Notes: generated from the sequence alone by a model not told the origin. 64,000 bases of DNA from Amblyornis subalaris (GCA_018881555.1 JACAXG010000050.1:5890001-5954000); one strand, 5' to 3'; positions 50,591 through 64,000 are shown, numbered from the stretch's first letter. Made by a program: numbers and translations.

Positions 50591-53500
50591 TTGTTAAACT
50601 CTTCATCAAATGTAGAATAATCCTGAAATCAGAAGATGAAAAACAAGAAACATGATGGACACCTTTCACAGACAATTGTTNATTTATTTAGAGATAAACT
50701 GTCCTTTTATTACCTTCTCAAGAATGCTTCTTGGTCCCAAAAGTAGACTGGAACAGAATGTCACTCACAGGCNCTTGCCTGATTTATTTTTGTTGTTGAA
50801 TAAGGAGTGATCTGCTACGGTGCCAGTGAAATACCTTCCACAGGAATTGTGCTTCCAGTTGCAGGAATGAAGCAGGGAGAAAAGTTCCCTATTTTGCATG
50901 GTCTTGTCCTCGTATGAAAAAGAGAACTGCTTATTCCTATAAAGCAGTGCCAAGTCTAAAAATAGCTGGGACTAGGAAGCAAAAGAAAGCTTGGCTTCCT
51001 GCATTCAGGCAGTGAACCACTGCATGGTCCACATTTGTTTATTTAACAGTCTTACCTTTACATGATTAGTTTTTGTTCTTTTATCTGCAATAATATTATT
51101 TTGGTTTATGAATTAAATCAGCAGACATCAGTTTAAGATGACAGAAAATTTGCTCTTAGAAAAGTTGTTCTTTCCCCTCTCAGTTTTGAAGAACTTGTCT
51201 TCAAAACTCAGCCTTACCTGTCATATTCAGGATAACACTATTGTGTCCTTTGTCTGAGATTTTGATAAGCATTTGTTGCCTGGTTGAACACAAAGACAGA
51301 ACTCTTCCACAGCCCCTAATGGTATTCTGGTATCTATTTTTGTGATGCCTTTGATTTCCATGTGAATCTCAGCTTGTGATGAGCTATGTGCCTTCTCACA
51401 GCCTGTGCCCAACCCATGGGAACATGATATTGGACACCGGTGTGATACNAAGACTCAGTAATTTGAATATATTTCTGTGGCTGTTCCAATCCCTTTTGTC
51501 CAACCAGTATCTAGTAATGTATAGATTGTGAAAATTCCAGTTGTCAAAGTGATACAGACTATCAAGATTGGTTTTATGCTCAAAACCCAACATTTACAAA
51601 NATTCCTGGGTGTATTAGTTGGATGCGCACTACTGTTACTGTTTATTGGAAACGGCTTGTGTAGATACAGAGCTTTACAACTCCTCTTTCTACCAGAACA
51701 GGTGCTGACAAGGAAGGTTGAGCTTTTTTGAGAGATAACAATGCTGGGATTTGTTCAGCTTCCAACTGGAGAAGGTCTGTTTGCTNACAGGATTCATTCC
51801 AGAGAGGTCTGCACAAACAGCAGCCCTGTTCGGAAATCTGTCAATGCACAGGCATTTATAGAAATGCCTTGTTTCCCTTACAGACTGTGACTGGAGTGGA
51901 ACAGAGTAACTAACCCATCAATTCAGTTTGAACTTTGATGTTGGGCACCACTGTCAGGCTCCATGGAAAATGTGTCTTCAGCTATGGGAAAGAAATGAAT
52001 CATCCTAACACCTTCTTGGCTGTGGAAAGAATAGTAACAATCTGAGGTTTGAACAAAATATTTTCCATCAGAAAGCTGAGGCTCTTGCAAGAAACAGGAA
52101 CTCTCAGATTTACCAAATCCTGTTGTTAATACTGAATACACGAACACACACACGTGCATGCACATGTACACAGAGCTTGTAGGCAGTGGATATCCTACTC
52201 TTATAAATCAAGACTTCTGAACTATCAGCTGGGTGTGACCTGGTGTCTGGCTGGGGGTTTGAGATTGTGGGGAAAAATATCTGGCATATCTGATTAGAAA
52301 CTTGCTGTAGTTTGCAAAGTGAATTTCAACTATTCCTCCTAGAAACAGTCACTTCACAAGGTACAGTCTTCCTTTAACTTGTAAAATTTCATGGTGTAAA
52401 ATATTCTGACTTTGAGACTACTTATCAAACACACCTTGAGAGTTTTGTTATTGAAAGTGCACAGACTTTATGCTTATATAACTCAGTAATTGCAAGTACC
52501 TAAATGACCTGGAAGACTGTGGCTCATTTTAGGAAGGAATTTAACTTCCAGATTGTCCAACCTGCTCCCAGATTTAAAGATTTCAGATGCTTTAGAATTG
52601 CACACTGATTATAACTCTGATTTATTTTAACTTTGTTTGACAATTCATGTAGAGATGAGTAAAAAAAGGTATTTGTCCTTCCAGANGTCCTATTCTGTCC
52701 CAGATCAGGTTGCTTCAAACGCCACGTCTGCTCACTCCTCTCCCAGCAGCAGTTCATGCCCCAGACCCCTGAGGTCTTCCTTGCTCCCTGTCCTGGCTTC
52801 CCTTCAGAACCTGTCCAAGGCCCTTCCTGTCAGTGTCATTTAAACATCAAGTTTGTCCTACCAGAAGCTTTGCTGCTCCTGGGGTATATTTTTCATTCAC
52901 CAGGGTAGGTGAAGGAAGCTCATGGTGGGAAAGGAAGTGCAGCCTGCCTGTGGTGGCTCCTCATCTCACCAGCGAGAGCAGCAGGTGCCAGTGAAGGGGT
53001 GAGGAAAGAGGTTTGCTTCTCATTTGGAGAAAACTCTGAATCACAAGAGGGAGGGGTTTTCCTCCAGCACACCAGAGCTGCTTGTTTCTGCCAGAGACAA
53101 GGTTTAGCTCCCATCAAACTCTTTTTTATATTCCCACTTGACTCATAAAAAGTTAATAGTGGTCAGCCTTTCAAGTGAAGGATTTAGGTGTTTTGGAAAA
53201 TGTTATATTAATATTTCCCAGCTGAAATAAGGAGTTATTTGTGTTGAATATTTCCCTTTTTCTAAGGCTAAGGAAAGGTTTTGAATTGACAGCCTTTTAC
53301 TGACCTAGTAATACATGCCCACAGATGGACAGTTTGATTTGACACCTCAAATACTGTGGACACTGAAGGGATGATGGTAAGACTGAGGTGATGGGTGGGG
53401 TTATTCTAGAAGCCAAAAGCAGAGCAGGGCATGTCTCCTACCAGCAAGCGTATCCATGCAGAGAGCAGGTCCAAGGAGATCCCTGTCGAGCCTTTGCTGC

Positions 53501-54279
53501 TGTGCTGTGCCTCACACCCTGCTTTAACACCAGTGAGACCCAGGGCTTCATTAAAATCAACAAGATTTGCAAGGCTTTTTTTTTCTGGCTAGGATTTGTG
53601 TAAACCCAGCAATAACATTAGTGCTAATATTGAGACTTAAATAGTCAGTCTTACAACAATCAAACANGGATTAACTATACTTAGCTCCACAGGAACATTT
53701 AGATCTATAGATCAAAATGAGATACCTGAGAATAAATCTGTTGTAACTTTTATTTTGATCCCAGAAAGATTTTGGAATGAATGGGAAGCTTATTCTTATT
53801 TCTGCATAGTACAGAATAATTGATTTTTCTATGGGTGATAATTGGAAAGGGTGTTAGCAGTAGTCTTAAAGGTCACAGACCAATAGTAATATCTTAGAGA
53901 AAATCAAGTTGATGTTCAATGAGTTAATTCCTTTCTACTTTAAAGGATATGTTTAATAACATACGATGTTCCTTAACATTTAGCAAGTACATGTTTTGAT
54001 TCCATTTATTCAGGTTCACAGTTAAACATATCCATTTACACATACTGCTTTAAACACAGCAGGATGGAAGCACTGTTCATTTTATCCATCTTAAGTTTTT
54101 GCATTTATTTTCATCTTTTCCCACTGTGCTTAGATCCTCAGAAACATTAACATTTTTGATTCTGTAATGTAAATGAATCACCTCAGCATTGTGTTGTAAG
54201 TCAGTATTTCTCTCCCCCATCTCCACAGTACCTTGGTTTCCTCCCCACCCAATTAGGTTAACTCACACCCCCAGCATTG
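50591..54279. other. Unique noncoding DNA, no gene recognised
   Basis: Mostly AT-rich, this sequence has GC-richer patches at about 52700-52830 and 52900-53110, and at 53400-53540. None carries a recognisable frame longer than 82 codons. A short alternating CA/CG run lies near 52139-52171. No repeat family is recognised. Confidence 0.55.
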
Positions 54280-54910
54280 CACAGATTTTATCAGTGATGT
54301 TTAAATATGCTACTGTTACTGAGGGGTTAAGCAGGTAGGATGATTGCACTAATAAAAATTGATAAGTAGTCAGGTTATCCTTCCTAATTTATTGCCATGG
54401 CAACAGACAGCACATGTGGCTTGTTGCTGAAGAACAGAATGCTAATAATCAAATGTGTCTTACCCAAATGAATATATAACACATCTTACTAATACAGTGC
54501 CTTGACATTGTATACAGTACTGAACAACAGCATGCATTAATTCTGCATCTAAGTTACTTGATGCTTGTGCTCTGGAGAACAGGAAAAATGAAAAAGCACG
54601 TCCGCTACATCAAAGCTCTTCATTAAAGTAATGTATTTTAAATAGTATATACAGTGAAAGATCCAATTCTCCAACACTTATCTTGTTTATTTCAGTAGGT
54701 GGTTGGTAGACGAGGAAAATGAAGTAATGCATAGTCATTGTGAGATGGCATAAAAATAACCAACACAGCATAGGAGTTCAATTAAGCAATAATCTCGGGG
54801 AAAAAATGGTCATTACTAGCAGTTAATGGTTGGTTTGTTAGTTAATGGCCCAAGGCAAAGCTGAGAGCAGTTAAGCCTCTAACAAACTGGTTGTGAATTA
54901 TGGCAACAAT
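54280..54910. promoter_or_regulatory. Candidate conserved regulatory block with RFX X-box
   Basis: A near-perfect palindromic X-box, TTGCCATGGCAAC, lies at 54392-54404 (the RFX family consensus is GTTGCCATGGCAAC). A perfect palindromic E-box CACATGTG follows at 54411-54418, seven bases further. Around them are many homeodomain-type ATTA/TAAT cores, including repeated GTTAATGG phrases at about 54821-54848. RFX factors commonly drive ciliary genes from sites like this. No gene start or transcript is visible, so a distal enhancer is the more natural reading. Function and conservation are inferred. Confidence 0.35.
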
Positions 54911-55084
54911 GGTTTTGCTGGGGATTTTCCCCCCATTATCATAGTTTATGATAGAAATAAGTATTTCTAAAGACAGTAGTTTTTACAGAGGATGTTAATT
55001 GGAAATGTGGTGTTTCAAGGAAATAAAAAATTTTCTACTGAAAAGGAACAAAAATACNCGCTTTTAGATATATATATAATATAG

Positions 55085-55666
55085 ATGTTATATGTGTGTA
55101 TTCTATATGTATTTCATGTTAGAGATAAAAACTATGCTATACACATATATAATATATTAGAGGCTATATATGAGAGTAAACATCAATTTGGAAATTTCTG
55201 TATCACTGAAAATCCACAGAGTATGTCTGTGTGTTCATATACATGTATACATAGGCCCATGTATGTATGGACATTCTCTGTGTGTACTTTATACACACAC
55301 AGAGGCACACACAGCTTTAGCCTTTTTACCAATGTCCTCTCTACATACTTCAGTCAACTGATAAGGAGAAGAAAGGAGGNGAGAAAAATCTTACAAAGTT
55401 GGCAAATCAGGTCATCCCACTCATCCCAGTGTTTTACAAACATAAAGCCTCTGCTTCACCTGAAACCATCAACACCATCATCATTTCCTAACCTGAGATA
55501 TTGTACCACACTCTTTTGTTTTGCACATAATCTCAGAATTAATTTCTTTACCAAGTCTCCCTTTCTCTTAAAGGTCACAAGATTTGCTATAACCAGAACA
55601 AGCTATGGACTCAGACTTAGGAGGCTTGAAACAGTTGTGCTGGGGAATATAATGTGTCTATTTTAA
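55085..55666 (+). other. Unrecognised 193-codon open frame, probably not a gene
   Basis: This ATG-started frame is the longest in the window outside repeats. Its first third overlaps AT/CA-alternating DNA (hence Tyr, Ile, Cys, Val and His richness) and the remainder is Ser/Thr/Leu/Arg-rich without motif or predicted domain. One N at 55380 leaves a residue undefined. No promoter or splice context is recognised. A chance frame through low-complexity DNA is the simplest explanation. Confidence 0.12.
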
Positions 55667-58600
55667 CCTAAAGCTTTGTTACATTGAAATGGATATTTTG
55701 CTCGTGGAAATTGTTGGGATGCAAGTGCAGTCTACTTCCAGAAAGCAAAAAGGTGATGGGGTTTTANTCAAATTCCTGGAGATTTAAAAGTATCTTGATA
55801 AACTGAAATGGTTGGTGAAAATTGCCAGGATGTTACACTAAAATAGCTTCACAATGAATCTGAGGTGAGGCAATTTCAGATAAGACAGGAAACCATAAAA
55901 CTGCCATCAACATAAAGCAAACTATATTTAGAGTGTGAGTACCATATATTCATTCTGAAAATTTTCATGAGTACAGTTCAGTGTCAGATCATTTATTTAG
56001 ATGCTGATGTAGGTAGGGTGCTAATTCTAGGAATGGTGAATTTAGAATAGATTGCACTCTGGTGCTAGCTATTTTTGTACTTGTAATTTTAAGTTGGATA
56101 TGAAAAAAAAAGGAAACAAGAANACCTTCTTCCAAGGATTTCTCAAGGGTGAAAGTTTCCCATAAGATCCCCAGAGGATGGAAATTTATATAGGAACTTC
56201 AAAACTATTTTTCACTTTTCAAAACTGCTCTTAAACGTGTATAAATATTTATATAAAAGGTCTTAATTTTTGACAAAATTCAGGAAACGATTGAGCAACC
56301 TTCAAATATGCATGTACACTGTGTCAGCTCTGCCTTCGTTTTCCAGCTTTTTTTTTCACAGGACTCTTAGCAGCATAAAACAGAGCAAAAAAATGCCACA
56401 CTGCATAGTCTCTTTGTAGCCTAGGCTCATTTCTGAAAACTGGCAATATTCTGTCCTTCCAGTGACAAGCTGTCCAGCAGTTTGCAGCTTGTGCTTTAGG
56501 ATACTTTTCTTCCTTTCTTATAAGGTACTTGAGACCCACCAGTGAGAGCTGCTTCTCTGAACAGGTGTTACTGGGATTGCAAAGGAAGTTGCTATTGTGT
56601 AGGATCTCTTTCAAGTCTGAAAAACAAGTAATTGAACTATGAGACAGTGGGAGGGTGGCGGAGGTGGGAGGAAAGACTCCTTTTTTTAAGCTACTGAATA
56701 CTGTTATAAATACTTGTAGCAAGGAAAGNGTTCAAAGCTCCTCAGAGATACCAAACAAGTTCTGTAGATCAAGTTCAACTTGATCTACCATGGAGAAAAA
56801 GGCAGGACAACTGGGCTGAATCACAAAGCCGGGCAGGCACACTTAAAGGAACGGATCAAGAAGACACTATTTCTAACATTTCCTATAAGAACAAACTGCA
56901 CCACTATGTATTCATGTTACATGAGGCTTTACATTGGGCTCAAAATGTCAGAAACTACAATAGTTTAACTACTTGAAAATGTTAGAGGAAATACTGCCTG
57001 CAAGCCCAGAGGCCTATTATCTTTGACAACTGTCTGTACCAAAATATCTCTTCACCCGGTAGTAGTCTAGTTCTTCGTCTTTTTAAAACCATTGAGGTTA
57101 GGTCTGACCCACTGATAATATTTCTATCTTTTTGTTTTAGAAGAGCATTACCAATTCTAGTATCATCGCCAAACACAGGTTTGGTTTTGGCATCTATGGA
57201 CTAAAAGACAGAAAATATTTAGTTGTAGTGACATGACAGATGACTCATGCAGAAGGGTTTACAAAATATGACCTAAAAGAGCAGCGCCTTCCTCAGTAGT
57301 GCATCCTAGTACAGAAGATATCCATCCACCTTCAGAGTGGTTTTGATGTAGGAAATTGATTATGTGAAATCTACAGGATGTTTTATGGTTTTCTGACATT
57401 GGACTTCCAAATCATCACAGTAAAGAGCTGCAATTATTAAATGGCTGTTAGCTACCTCAGGGCTGTCTATATCAACAAGACAGGGTGAGACTGGAATGTT
57501 TTACCAGCTGTTAGTAAGTTTTATAAATCCCTGATTCATTTACCTGAAAACCCTTTCTTTAAAAATAGCAAGATAGCCCTTTCTCAGAAAATGGATATTG
57601 GATAAAAGAAATTTAGATTATGTGGACTGAACTGCACCAAGTCTAAAATGAACTTCGGAGTTAAGTGGACACTTAAGTGGCTTTTGGAATCAGGAACTTT
57701 GAGTCAGAGATACATTCTGTTTTCAGTGTTACTTAGACCTCAAGGGCTAAATCTGTGAGGGATGGAGGTATTACAAGGAAGAGTACCTAAAATAGCACCC
57801 GACTCTGCAAGTTCTCCACAATGTACAGGAAGAGCTCAGTGTTTAAAAGGGGAGTGCAGTAAGCCAAAAAAATAAGGTGACCACTACTGAACTCAGCCAG
57901 CAGGAAAGAAGAACTTGGGGCATTGAGATAAGTCCTATATAAGACTGCAGATGGAAAAGGGATCCTCCAACTGTAAATGAGTGTGTAGAACCTCTCCTGA
58001 TATAAGGAAAGTAAGCCAGAATCATCGGGGTTCTTTTTTCATGTAAAATAACATACAAGAAAATCTAACCCTGTCAAGAGTGTTCTTGTAAGATGTTGAA
58101 AGACCCAGGTTTGGTCACCTCTTTGAAACTGGCTTCTTTACCTGTGAAGCTAGATGGTCATATTAATGATTTCATTATACTGTCTGCTAGATGCCAAATC
58201 TCAGGGGCTAAACTAGTATAAGCAAGATCTTTCACAATCCAGATGAGCACTCTAACCATTGAATTATTGACTAAAAACAGACAGTGGATTTCATAATTTT
58301 CTTAGTTCTCCTCTGTGTAAGGCTGAAAACCTCAAAAACAACAACCAGTTCTGACTTTGCTGTAAAAAAGGAAATGGAAGACATCTAGGTAACAACATCC
58401 TCAGAAACTTGGATTTCAAGAACTTTTATGGATTTAGACACCTAATGTATAATTTTGAGAACTGAGCCCTATTCTCTATACAGCCCCAGGGCCTTGCTAT
58501 ACAAAGATAAAATAAAAAGGCAGTCCTACACCCTGGCTTGATACATGTGGTGCTCTATGTAGTTCTATTTTTCTGTATATAAGATGATAGCTAGAGATTT

Positions 58601-61600
58601 TTTTTTCCAATATTCAAGCACTAATTAGATGACTTCTCATTTTTAGACACACTGAGCAATTACAAAAATAAAGGTAAAATCGCTGAGCAATGAGTGCACA
58701 GGACCACTGAAAAACCACTCCCTTAGTGTTTGCAAAGCACTTTCATGGCTAAAGATGCTGCATAAGTGTTCAGTATTATTAGTGCTATGTGTACATTATG
58801 TTGCCTCAGTTGTTTCAGATCATGTCTAATCAGGATTTTTCAAATAATTCCCCTCTGTGTCTCGAGAGGAAATTAAATCCAAAAGTCTTCTGTACATTTG
58901 AAAGTATTTTGTGTTAGAGTTTGAGAGAAGCTGGAGTCAGACATGAGGACAGGGTGGGGAGGGGGGAGTCGTATTTGTCAAGAGACAGCAGCCTTAGGCA
59001 GTGAACTGTTTGTTCAAGCAGCAGTGAGAAATAGGAGCGGAGAGTGAGAGTCATATGTACAGAAAGTATCAAAATAGGGGCAAGAGACAGAAACAGAGAC
59101 AGAAACATGATTCTCTAAATGAGCAGGGATGGGTAATAAAGAGGAAGCTGAGGAAAAAGAATAGTGGAGGACGGGAGGGGAATAGGGCCTTTCTAATGGG
59201 GAGCAGGGTAGGTGCTGAGGAGAAATGAAGCAATCAGAAATCATTACAGAACTGACAGCATGACCTTAATTTTGCCCTCTTGTGCATGCACACTGCAAGT
59301 CTATCTTTCATTATGTAATCTCATGCTATTTTTTCCCCAGGATGGGCTGTGTCTCGGGGAGGACTCAGAGCTGTGTGGCAGAGGAGACAGCTGCTGTGCA
59401 GCATGGGCTGCAGGGAGTGACGCNGTTCTTGGGAGTGGGGCTGGACAGAGAGCTGTTCCCAAGCTACCAAAATCTCTCTTAAAGGAAGTAAAACAATATG
59501 TTTTAAACATAATCTTGACAGTGTCAGCAATGAGAATTTCAGACTAAAATCTGTGCATTCTTTCTCAGAATACACTTCTTGGGGATGTAAGTGCTATGGA
59601 GTAAAGACCTCAGGCATCTTAATAGGGTAAAAAGCATTTTAATCTCAGACTGCTCTGAAATTCACAGATAAGGGAAATTCAGGGATTGATACTNAGAGCT
59701 GGGTTTCAGTATACTTCAGAATGCAACATGATACCCAATGTCACACATCAGCAGAAGGGGATAGATATGAATATTGAATAGCTATCCAGCCAGGATATAT
59801 AATCTCCATATACCATACAAANTTGTTGTCAGATTTATTTTAAATGCTTTATGAAATACAGATAAACAGNGATCCTGGGTATACCTTGAAGAAGTGGGGA
59901 GAGAATGGCAATGCAGCTTTTCCCTTCTTATGTAGACCTGCTTTGTATCAGGTGATTTCTTGCCTCAAGTTTTTTATAATCATCCTCATTTCCTTCTCTC
60001 AGTTCACATGCCTTTCCGCCTTACTCAGATTCCTCCTTTTCCAAACTATAGTAGAAAACTTCCAACTTTCTTCCCATTCCTCAGGAATAGCAGGTATGGT
60101 ATTGTACTCCTGTCACAAGAGAGACATGTTCTCAATCCTTCTGTTCAAGGAAAGGCAGCTCTTGAGTTTTGAGCTTCCAGAATTGGAAGGAAAGCTCTGT
60201 TTTACCCCTACACTCTAGATTGCAAGGTACATAGTTTTGGTGGAATTGCCAAATAATTATTTGCCAGCCAATTATTTGCCAGAAAGTGGTTGAAATAATA
60301 NTATGAGAAAAAATGTAGCTTCTTGAAGGTACCTGCAATTGCTAAAATTTAACAAATTTTTAATCCATTTCAAAAATATCTTATAACAGGAAGATGGTGA
60401 TATCTATTCCACTATAATTACAAAGTTGCATAGCAATGAGCAGATGTAAACACACTGATGAACATGCTATAAGCATCTACAGTATATAGGAAAACAGAAA
60501 CAGATGCACTGAGTGCAGAAGTTAACAGCCAGTTTCTCTCAGAAGATCAGCAGATGTTATTAGCCAAGATTTTTGAGAGGTTTTGACAATCTTTTACAGT
60601 AAAAATTTTTTAACTAGGAAAAACATCTCATTCACCTTTTGAAGACGTAGTATATTTAAGACTAACTTGTAATTAATACATGCATTGATTTTGTGGTAGG
60701 AATTGAATGCTTCAAAGCCAAAGTTGTGAGATGGGACAGAGGAGAAGTTGTGATTTAACAGGAGGATGAAAATAGCTGTGGTAAGGATAAAAATTTNGAG
60801 GCAATATTGCTAGATAAGGGGACAGAAAAAAGGTGATGAATCTTGGAGAACAGCTGGCACAAGGTGGCACTTGCTGGATGAGTTTTGACGTTGGGAGACT
60901 GAGACTGGCAAATGGTAGAGAAAGGAAAACAAGTGATGGAGGCAGTCCCGGACAACAGGAGGCCAGGGTTAGAAGTTATGAGGCAGATAGGCTTATCTGC
61001 TGAAAGGAATACACAAGCTCTAAAATACTCCTTTAAAATAACATTAAAGTAGCAAAATAGCACTATGAAATGCTGTAAAATACAGAATAAACCTGTGCAA
61101 ACACAATTTGTTGTGGAAGTAACTCCCTAGGAGCTCTGCTGAGTGCAGAAATCCTCCAGGACTATGAGTGGGAGCTCTGGGGAAATCAGTNTTTGTGGGT
61201 GGTCACCTAAGCAGCCTGTACTCCTATGTACCCCTTGTGGAACAGTGTATGTATTTCACCTCTTATTTTCACCTCTTAATTTTCTTTGAGTGGAGCCCAA
61301 TCTCTTGCTCAGGCCATGGGGTTATATACCTGTCTTTCATACAATCAGAGAAACCCTTCTTTACCCGTCTGTAGCGGATGGATGATGTGTGTGTCAGCCT
61401 CAGTGCTTAAATTAATCCCGTGCCAATTCCCTGATGCTGTGGTCTATCTTTGTAAGGGAAATCCCTGTTCAATTATCAGATTCTACTGGAATCATTCAGT
61501 TGATTTCAGCAGAAAAATAAGAGCATGGCCAGGTGAGAACTTTTTTAGTGGATGCTGAAAAATGTAGAAGCAGCTAATGGTGTTCTGAAGAAGACGTTTC

Positions 61601-62268
61601 TCTGCGTACAGCTTTTATTCTGAAGTGGAGAACAATGACTTTATCTAGTTTGAGGCAAAGAAAAGGCTGTGTCTCTGCTGCTGTTTGAAGCAACCCCCAG
61701 TCCCTATATGCAGGTGCTACAGACAGTGAAAGGTGGCCAAGAGAGTGTCCCCCGGGTATGCAGGAAGCTGGGAAGGCCAACAGTCTTGCTCCAATGGGTT
61801 GTATTGATACACTGCATGATACAACCAGGTGAAAAGGCATGAAGAGACCACAGCATTCTGGGCATACAACATTCATGCAGCCACTATTTCAAAGCCTGTA
61901 TGTATAGCTCATCTACACCAGGTATTGCCAGGGCTGAAGAAGCAGGATACTATTTTGCTTTAACAAACTTAGACCACTGCTTTACAATTCATTATTTTTT
62001 AAAGAGGAAATTATTGTTATGTTTCACAGAGAAAGCTAAGAATGGCTTTGTGATACAACATATTGAGAAACTGGGCTTCAGATTAATTGGAACGGGGAAA
62101 AATCTGAAGAGAAAAAGTAATCCCAAGGACAAAGTTATTCATGTGAAGAGGTCTCTTGTTTTCAACTTCTGTTTTAATGAATTGATAAATCTGTTGTTAT
62201 TTGTAAGACTCTATAAGTGAGAATGAAAAAATTACCCATCCCACAGACTCAGCCCTACCTACTGCCTA

Positions 62269-62311
62269 AAATAATAAGAAAAAGAAAAAAAAAGGAAGAA
62301 AAAAATAAAAC
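62269..62311. repeat. A-rich low-complexity run
   Basis: This is a 43-base stretch of A with occasional G and T. It could be a relict poly-A tail, but no retroposed body is visible on its left. Confidence 0.8.
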
Positions 62312-64000
62312 CTCTAAAGAGAAGAAATGCAGCCTTGTGCAAAGGTGTGCTCAGCAGCTCTGTTGTTTTTTCTTTGATTTTTCTTAGGCAGAATTAATCT
62401 TCTGGAATGCAAGTAAATCTTCAAAAGGGGATTTTTCCTTTGGAATGGAAATTATTATAGTGATGCTTCCCATACCACTGGGGGAATACAGTAGTGTTAC
62501 TATGCAGTGATCCAACTATTTCCATTTACAGCAATCAAATACTCATAGATTTATCTTCATGACCCCCTGCGAAGCAGATAAACATTGGAATTGGAGTGTT
62601 ACTACTAGGGACACTGAGGTAAATTTTATAATCCGTAACNTTCCAGTCACTGGTGAATGTGTTCAGTTTCTGCTCAAACCTACTCTTGGACAGTTAGTGA
62701 ACTGCCTACAGCTGTTACGACTTGCTTTTGTGGGGTCAGTAACTACACGAAATACATGTATGGGCATACTTATGTCAGCATAAGCTTGTTCTGAAGATCA
62801 AATCTGATAGCTATTTACACTGCTGACCACTGCATCTGCTTGCATGAGCTGGTTGGCATTGATCTTCCCTATGGTCAGCAACACTGTGGAGGAACAGAGT
62901 CTTAACATGCTTTTAGCCGATCTCTAGGCTCATATTTTAGAGTTAGGAATAGCCTTCTTTGTCTGCCTGAAGGTATCCTGAGGTCATCTTTCCCTAGGCA
63001 TAACATTATTTGAGATTTTTTGTGTTGGCTCTACAAACCTCAGCAATATGAGTGAGAAGAGCAGGGATGCCAAGTTCATGCTCAGGTATATGCTTGAGCT
63101 TTCTCTTTATCAGTGAAAACACAGTTTTGTAGTATTGGGACTGAGTCTGAAATTTCCTAAGTCCCAGTATTCTGCCTTTGCTACGTAAATTTATGTCCTT
63201 CTTTCTGATGAACTTTTGGAGGGACTGGAGACCATCCCTCTGGCAACAGGTTTTCTCTGATTTGTATATGCCAAGGTTTGAGGCACTACTGTCAGTGATA
63301 AATATCTCCATTTCAAAGTGAGAAGATGCAGGAATATCTGCTGTACCTGTTGTATGAAATTACTGCTATGGAAAAGCTGATTTACACATTACTTTTCTGC
63401 CTGTAGTTTAAATTAGGGACTGTTTTTCATAATTTTTTTTTTGTGCAGTGTGAGAGGAAATCAGACTTTGTGGGAGAAGTTTGCTACTCAGAAGAAGTGT
63501 CAATCTTCTGGCACTTAAATCTTCTCATATATAGCTAGAAATGAACTGTTGGATCTTTTTCAAGCTAGAAACCTTTCCGACCTTAGAAACAACAGTCTAA
63601 TAATATTGGCTGCAAATGTAGTTATTGAAATAAATGTTTTGTTAAACCTGTAAGTGGGAGAAAAGTTCATGTTTTATTGATCTGTTGTTCACTCTGTTTT
63701 GAACTTAGTGGTTTGGTACTAACCCCTTCTGCAGATATTGATTATTTAGTAGAACAAGGAGCAAAAAAATTNTGGGGGTGCAGGGAGTTTGACAGGCAGG
63801 GCTGTTTAAATTTTTTAAAATACCCACTGAGAAAGTCTGAGAGGCACTATTCAATGGAAAGACTAAGGCATATTTACATGGAAGTACATATGATTGTGAT
63901 TCATTTGAGACATTAACATTGTGTGAGTGAGAATTTGTTAGAAAGGGAAGACCAAACGGCAGTAGAGATATAAACTGGAAGCAGAAATCCCTTTTAGTCT

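Larger units (their letters stand above)
54911..64000. other. Unique noncoding DNA, no gene recognised
   Basis: This sequence is AT-rich overall, with an A/T alternating stretch at 55063-55160. Purine-rich sequence at 58920-59230 includes a 12-base duplication (AGAGACAGAAAC at 59083-59094 and 59095-59106). An A-rich run lies at 62269-62311. The longest frames (193 codons at 55085-55666 plus; 132 codons at 56324-56722 minus, starting at TTG; 101 codons at 63006-63311 minus) have no recognisable motif. No mobile element is recognised. Confidence 0.55.

Noticed and set aside
56324..56722. 132-codon minus frame
   Set aside because: It has no ATG (it opens at TTG) and no recognisable domain or splice context.
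63006..63311. 101-codon minus frame with protein-like charge balance
   Set aside because: No motif or family is recognised. About this many frames of 100 codons are expected by chance in 64 kb of this composition.
1..64000. CRISPR arrays, tRNA, rRNA, operons, prophage or prokaryotic signals
   Set aside because: None was seen, and the sequence is clearly animal nuclear DNA by its CR1 elements. The short tandem repeats lack spacer structure.
1..64000. Endogenous retrovirus or long terminal repeat
   Set aside because: No paired terminal repeats, primer-binding site or retroviral protein-like frame was recognised.

Overview
This window looks like bird (at least archosaur or other sauropsid) nuclear DNA from a gene-poor intergenic region or a very long intron. 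The main evidence is four truncated CR1 (chicken repeat 1) LINE copies, two per strand, all but decayed and ending in the ATTCTATG-type 3' terminus typical of avian CR1. Repeat density is low, the DNA is AT-rich and mostly CpG-poor, and no open frame behaves like a gene. There are no rRNA, tRNA, operon, CRISPR or prokaryotic features. About 75 isolated single-base N characters are scattered through the window, with no long gaps.

Layout. 1-10 kb is unique sequence broken by a ~240 bp (AAAAG)n microsatellite at 4.57-4.81 kb, with a small CpG-bearing hairpin region at 7.4 kb. Two minisatellites lie at 10.0-10.3 kb. A polypyrimidine tract lies at 13.3 kb and the longest CR1 copy (~1.1 kb, minus strand, with a decayed reverse-transcriptase reading frame) at 14.83-15.93 kb. 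16-23 kb is unique and holds conserved-element-like sequence near 19.5-20.1 kb and a possible small exon at 22.8 kb. CR1 tails follow at 23.2 kb (minus) and 25.0 kb (plus). 25-45 kb is unique apart from simple repeats. At 45.1 kb there is a 126 bp imperfect-palindrome MITE relic flanked by TTA. A CpG-enriched block with a palindromic AP-1 site follows at 46.0-46.3 kb, and the least decayed CR1 tail is at 47.5 kb. A degraded C2H2 zinc-finger relic lies at 49.2 kb and TA/TATC microsatellites at 50.4-50.6 kb. A regulatory-looking block with a perfect RFX X-box half-palindrome pair is at 54.3-54.9 kb. The last 9 kb is featureless.

I found no protein-coding gene that I can name and no coherent multi-gene system. 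The most useful observations are the palindromic MITE, the zinc-finger relic and the candidate regulatory blocks. Claims of conservation or enhancer activity are inference from motif and CpG content, because no alignment could be run.
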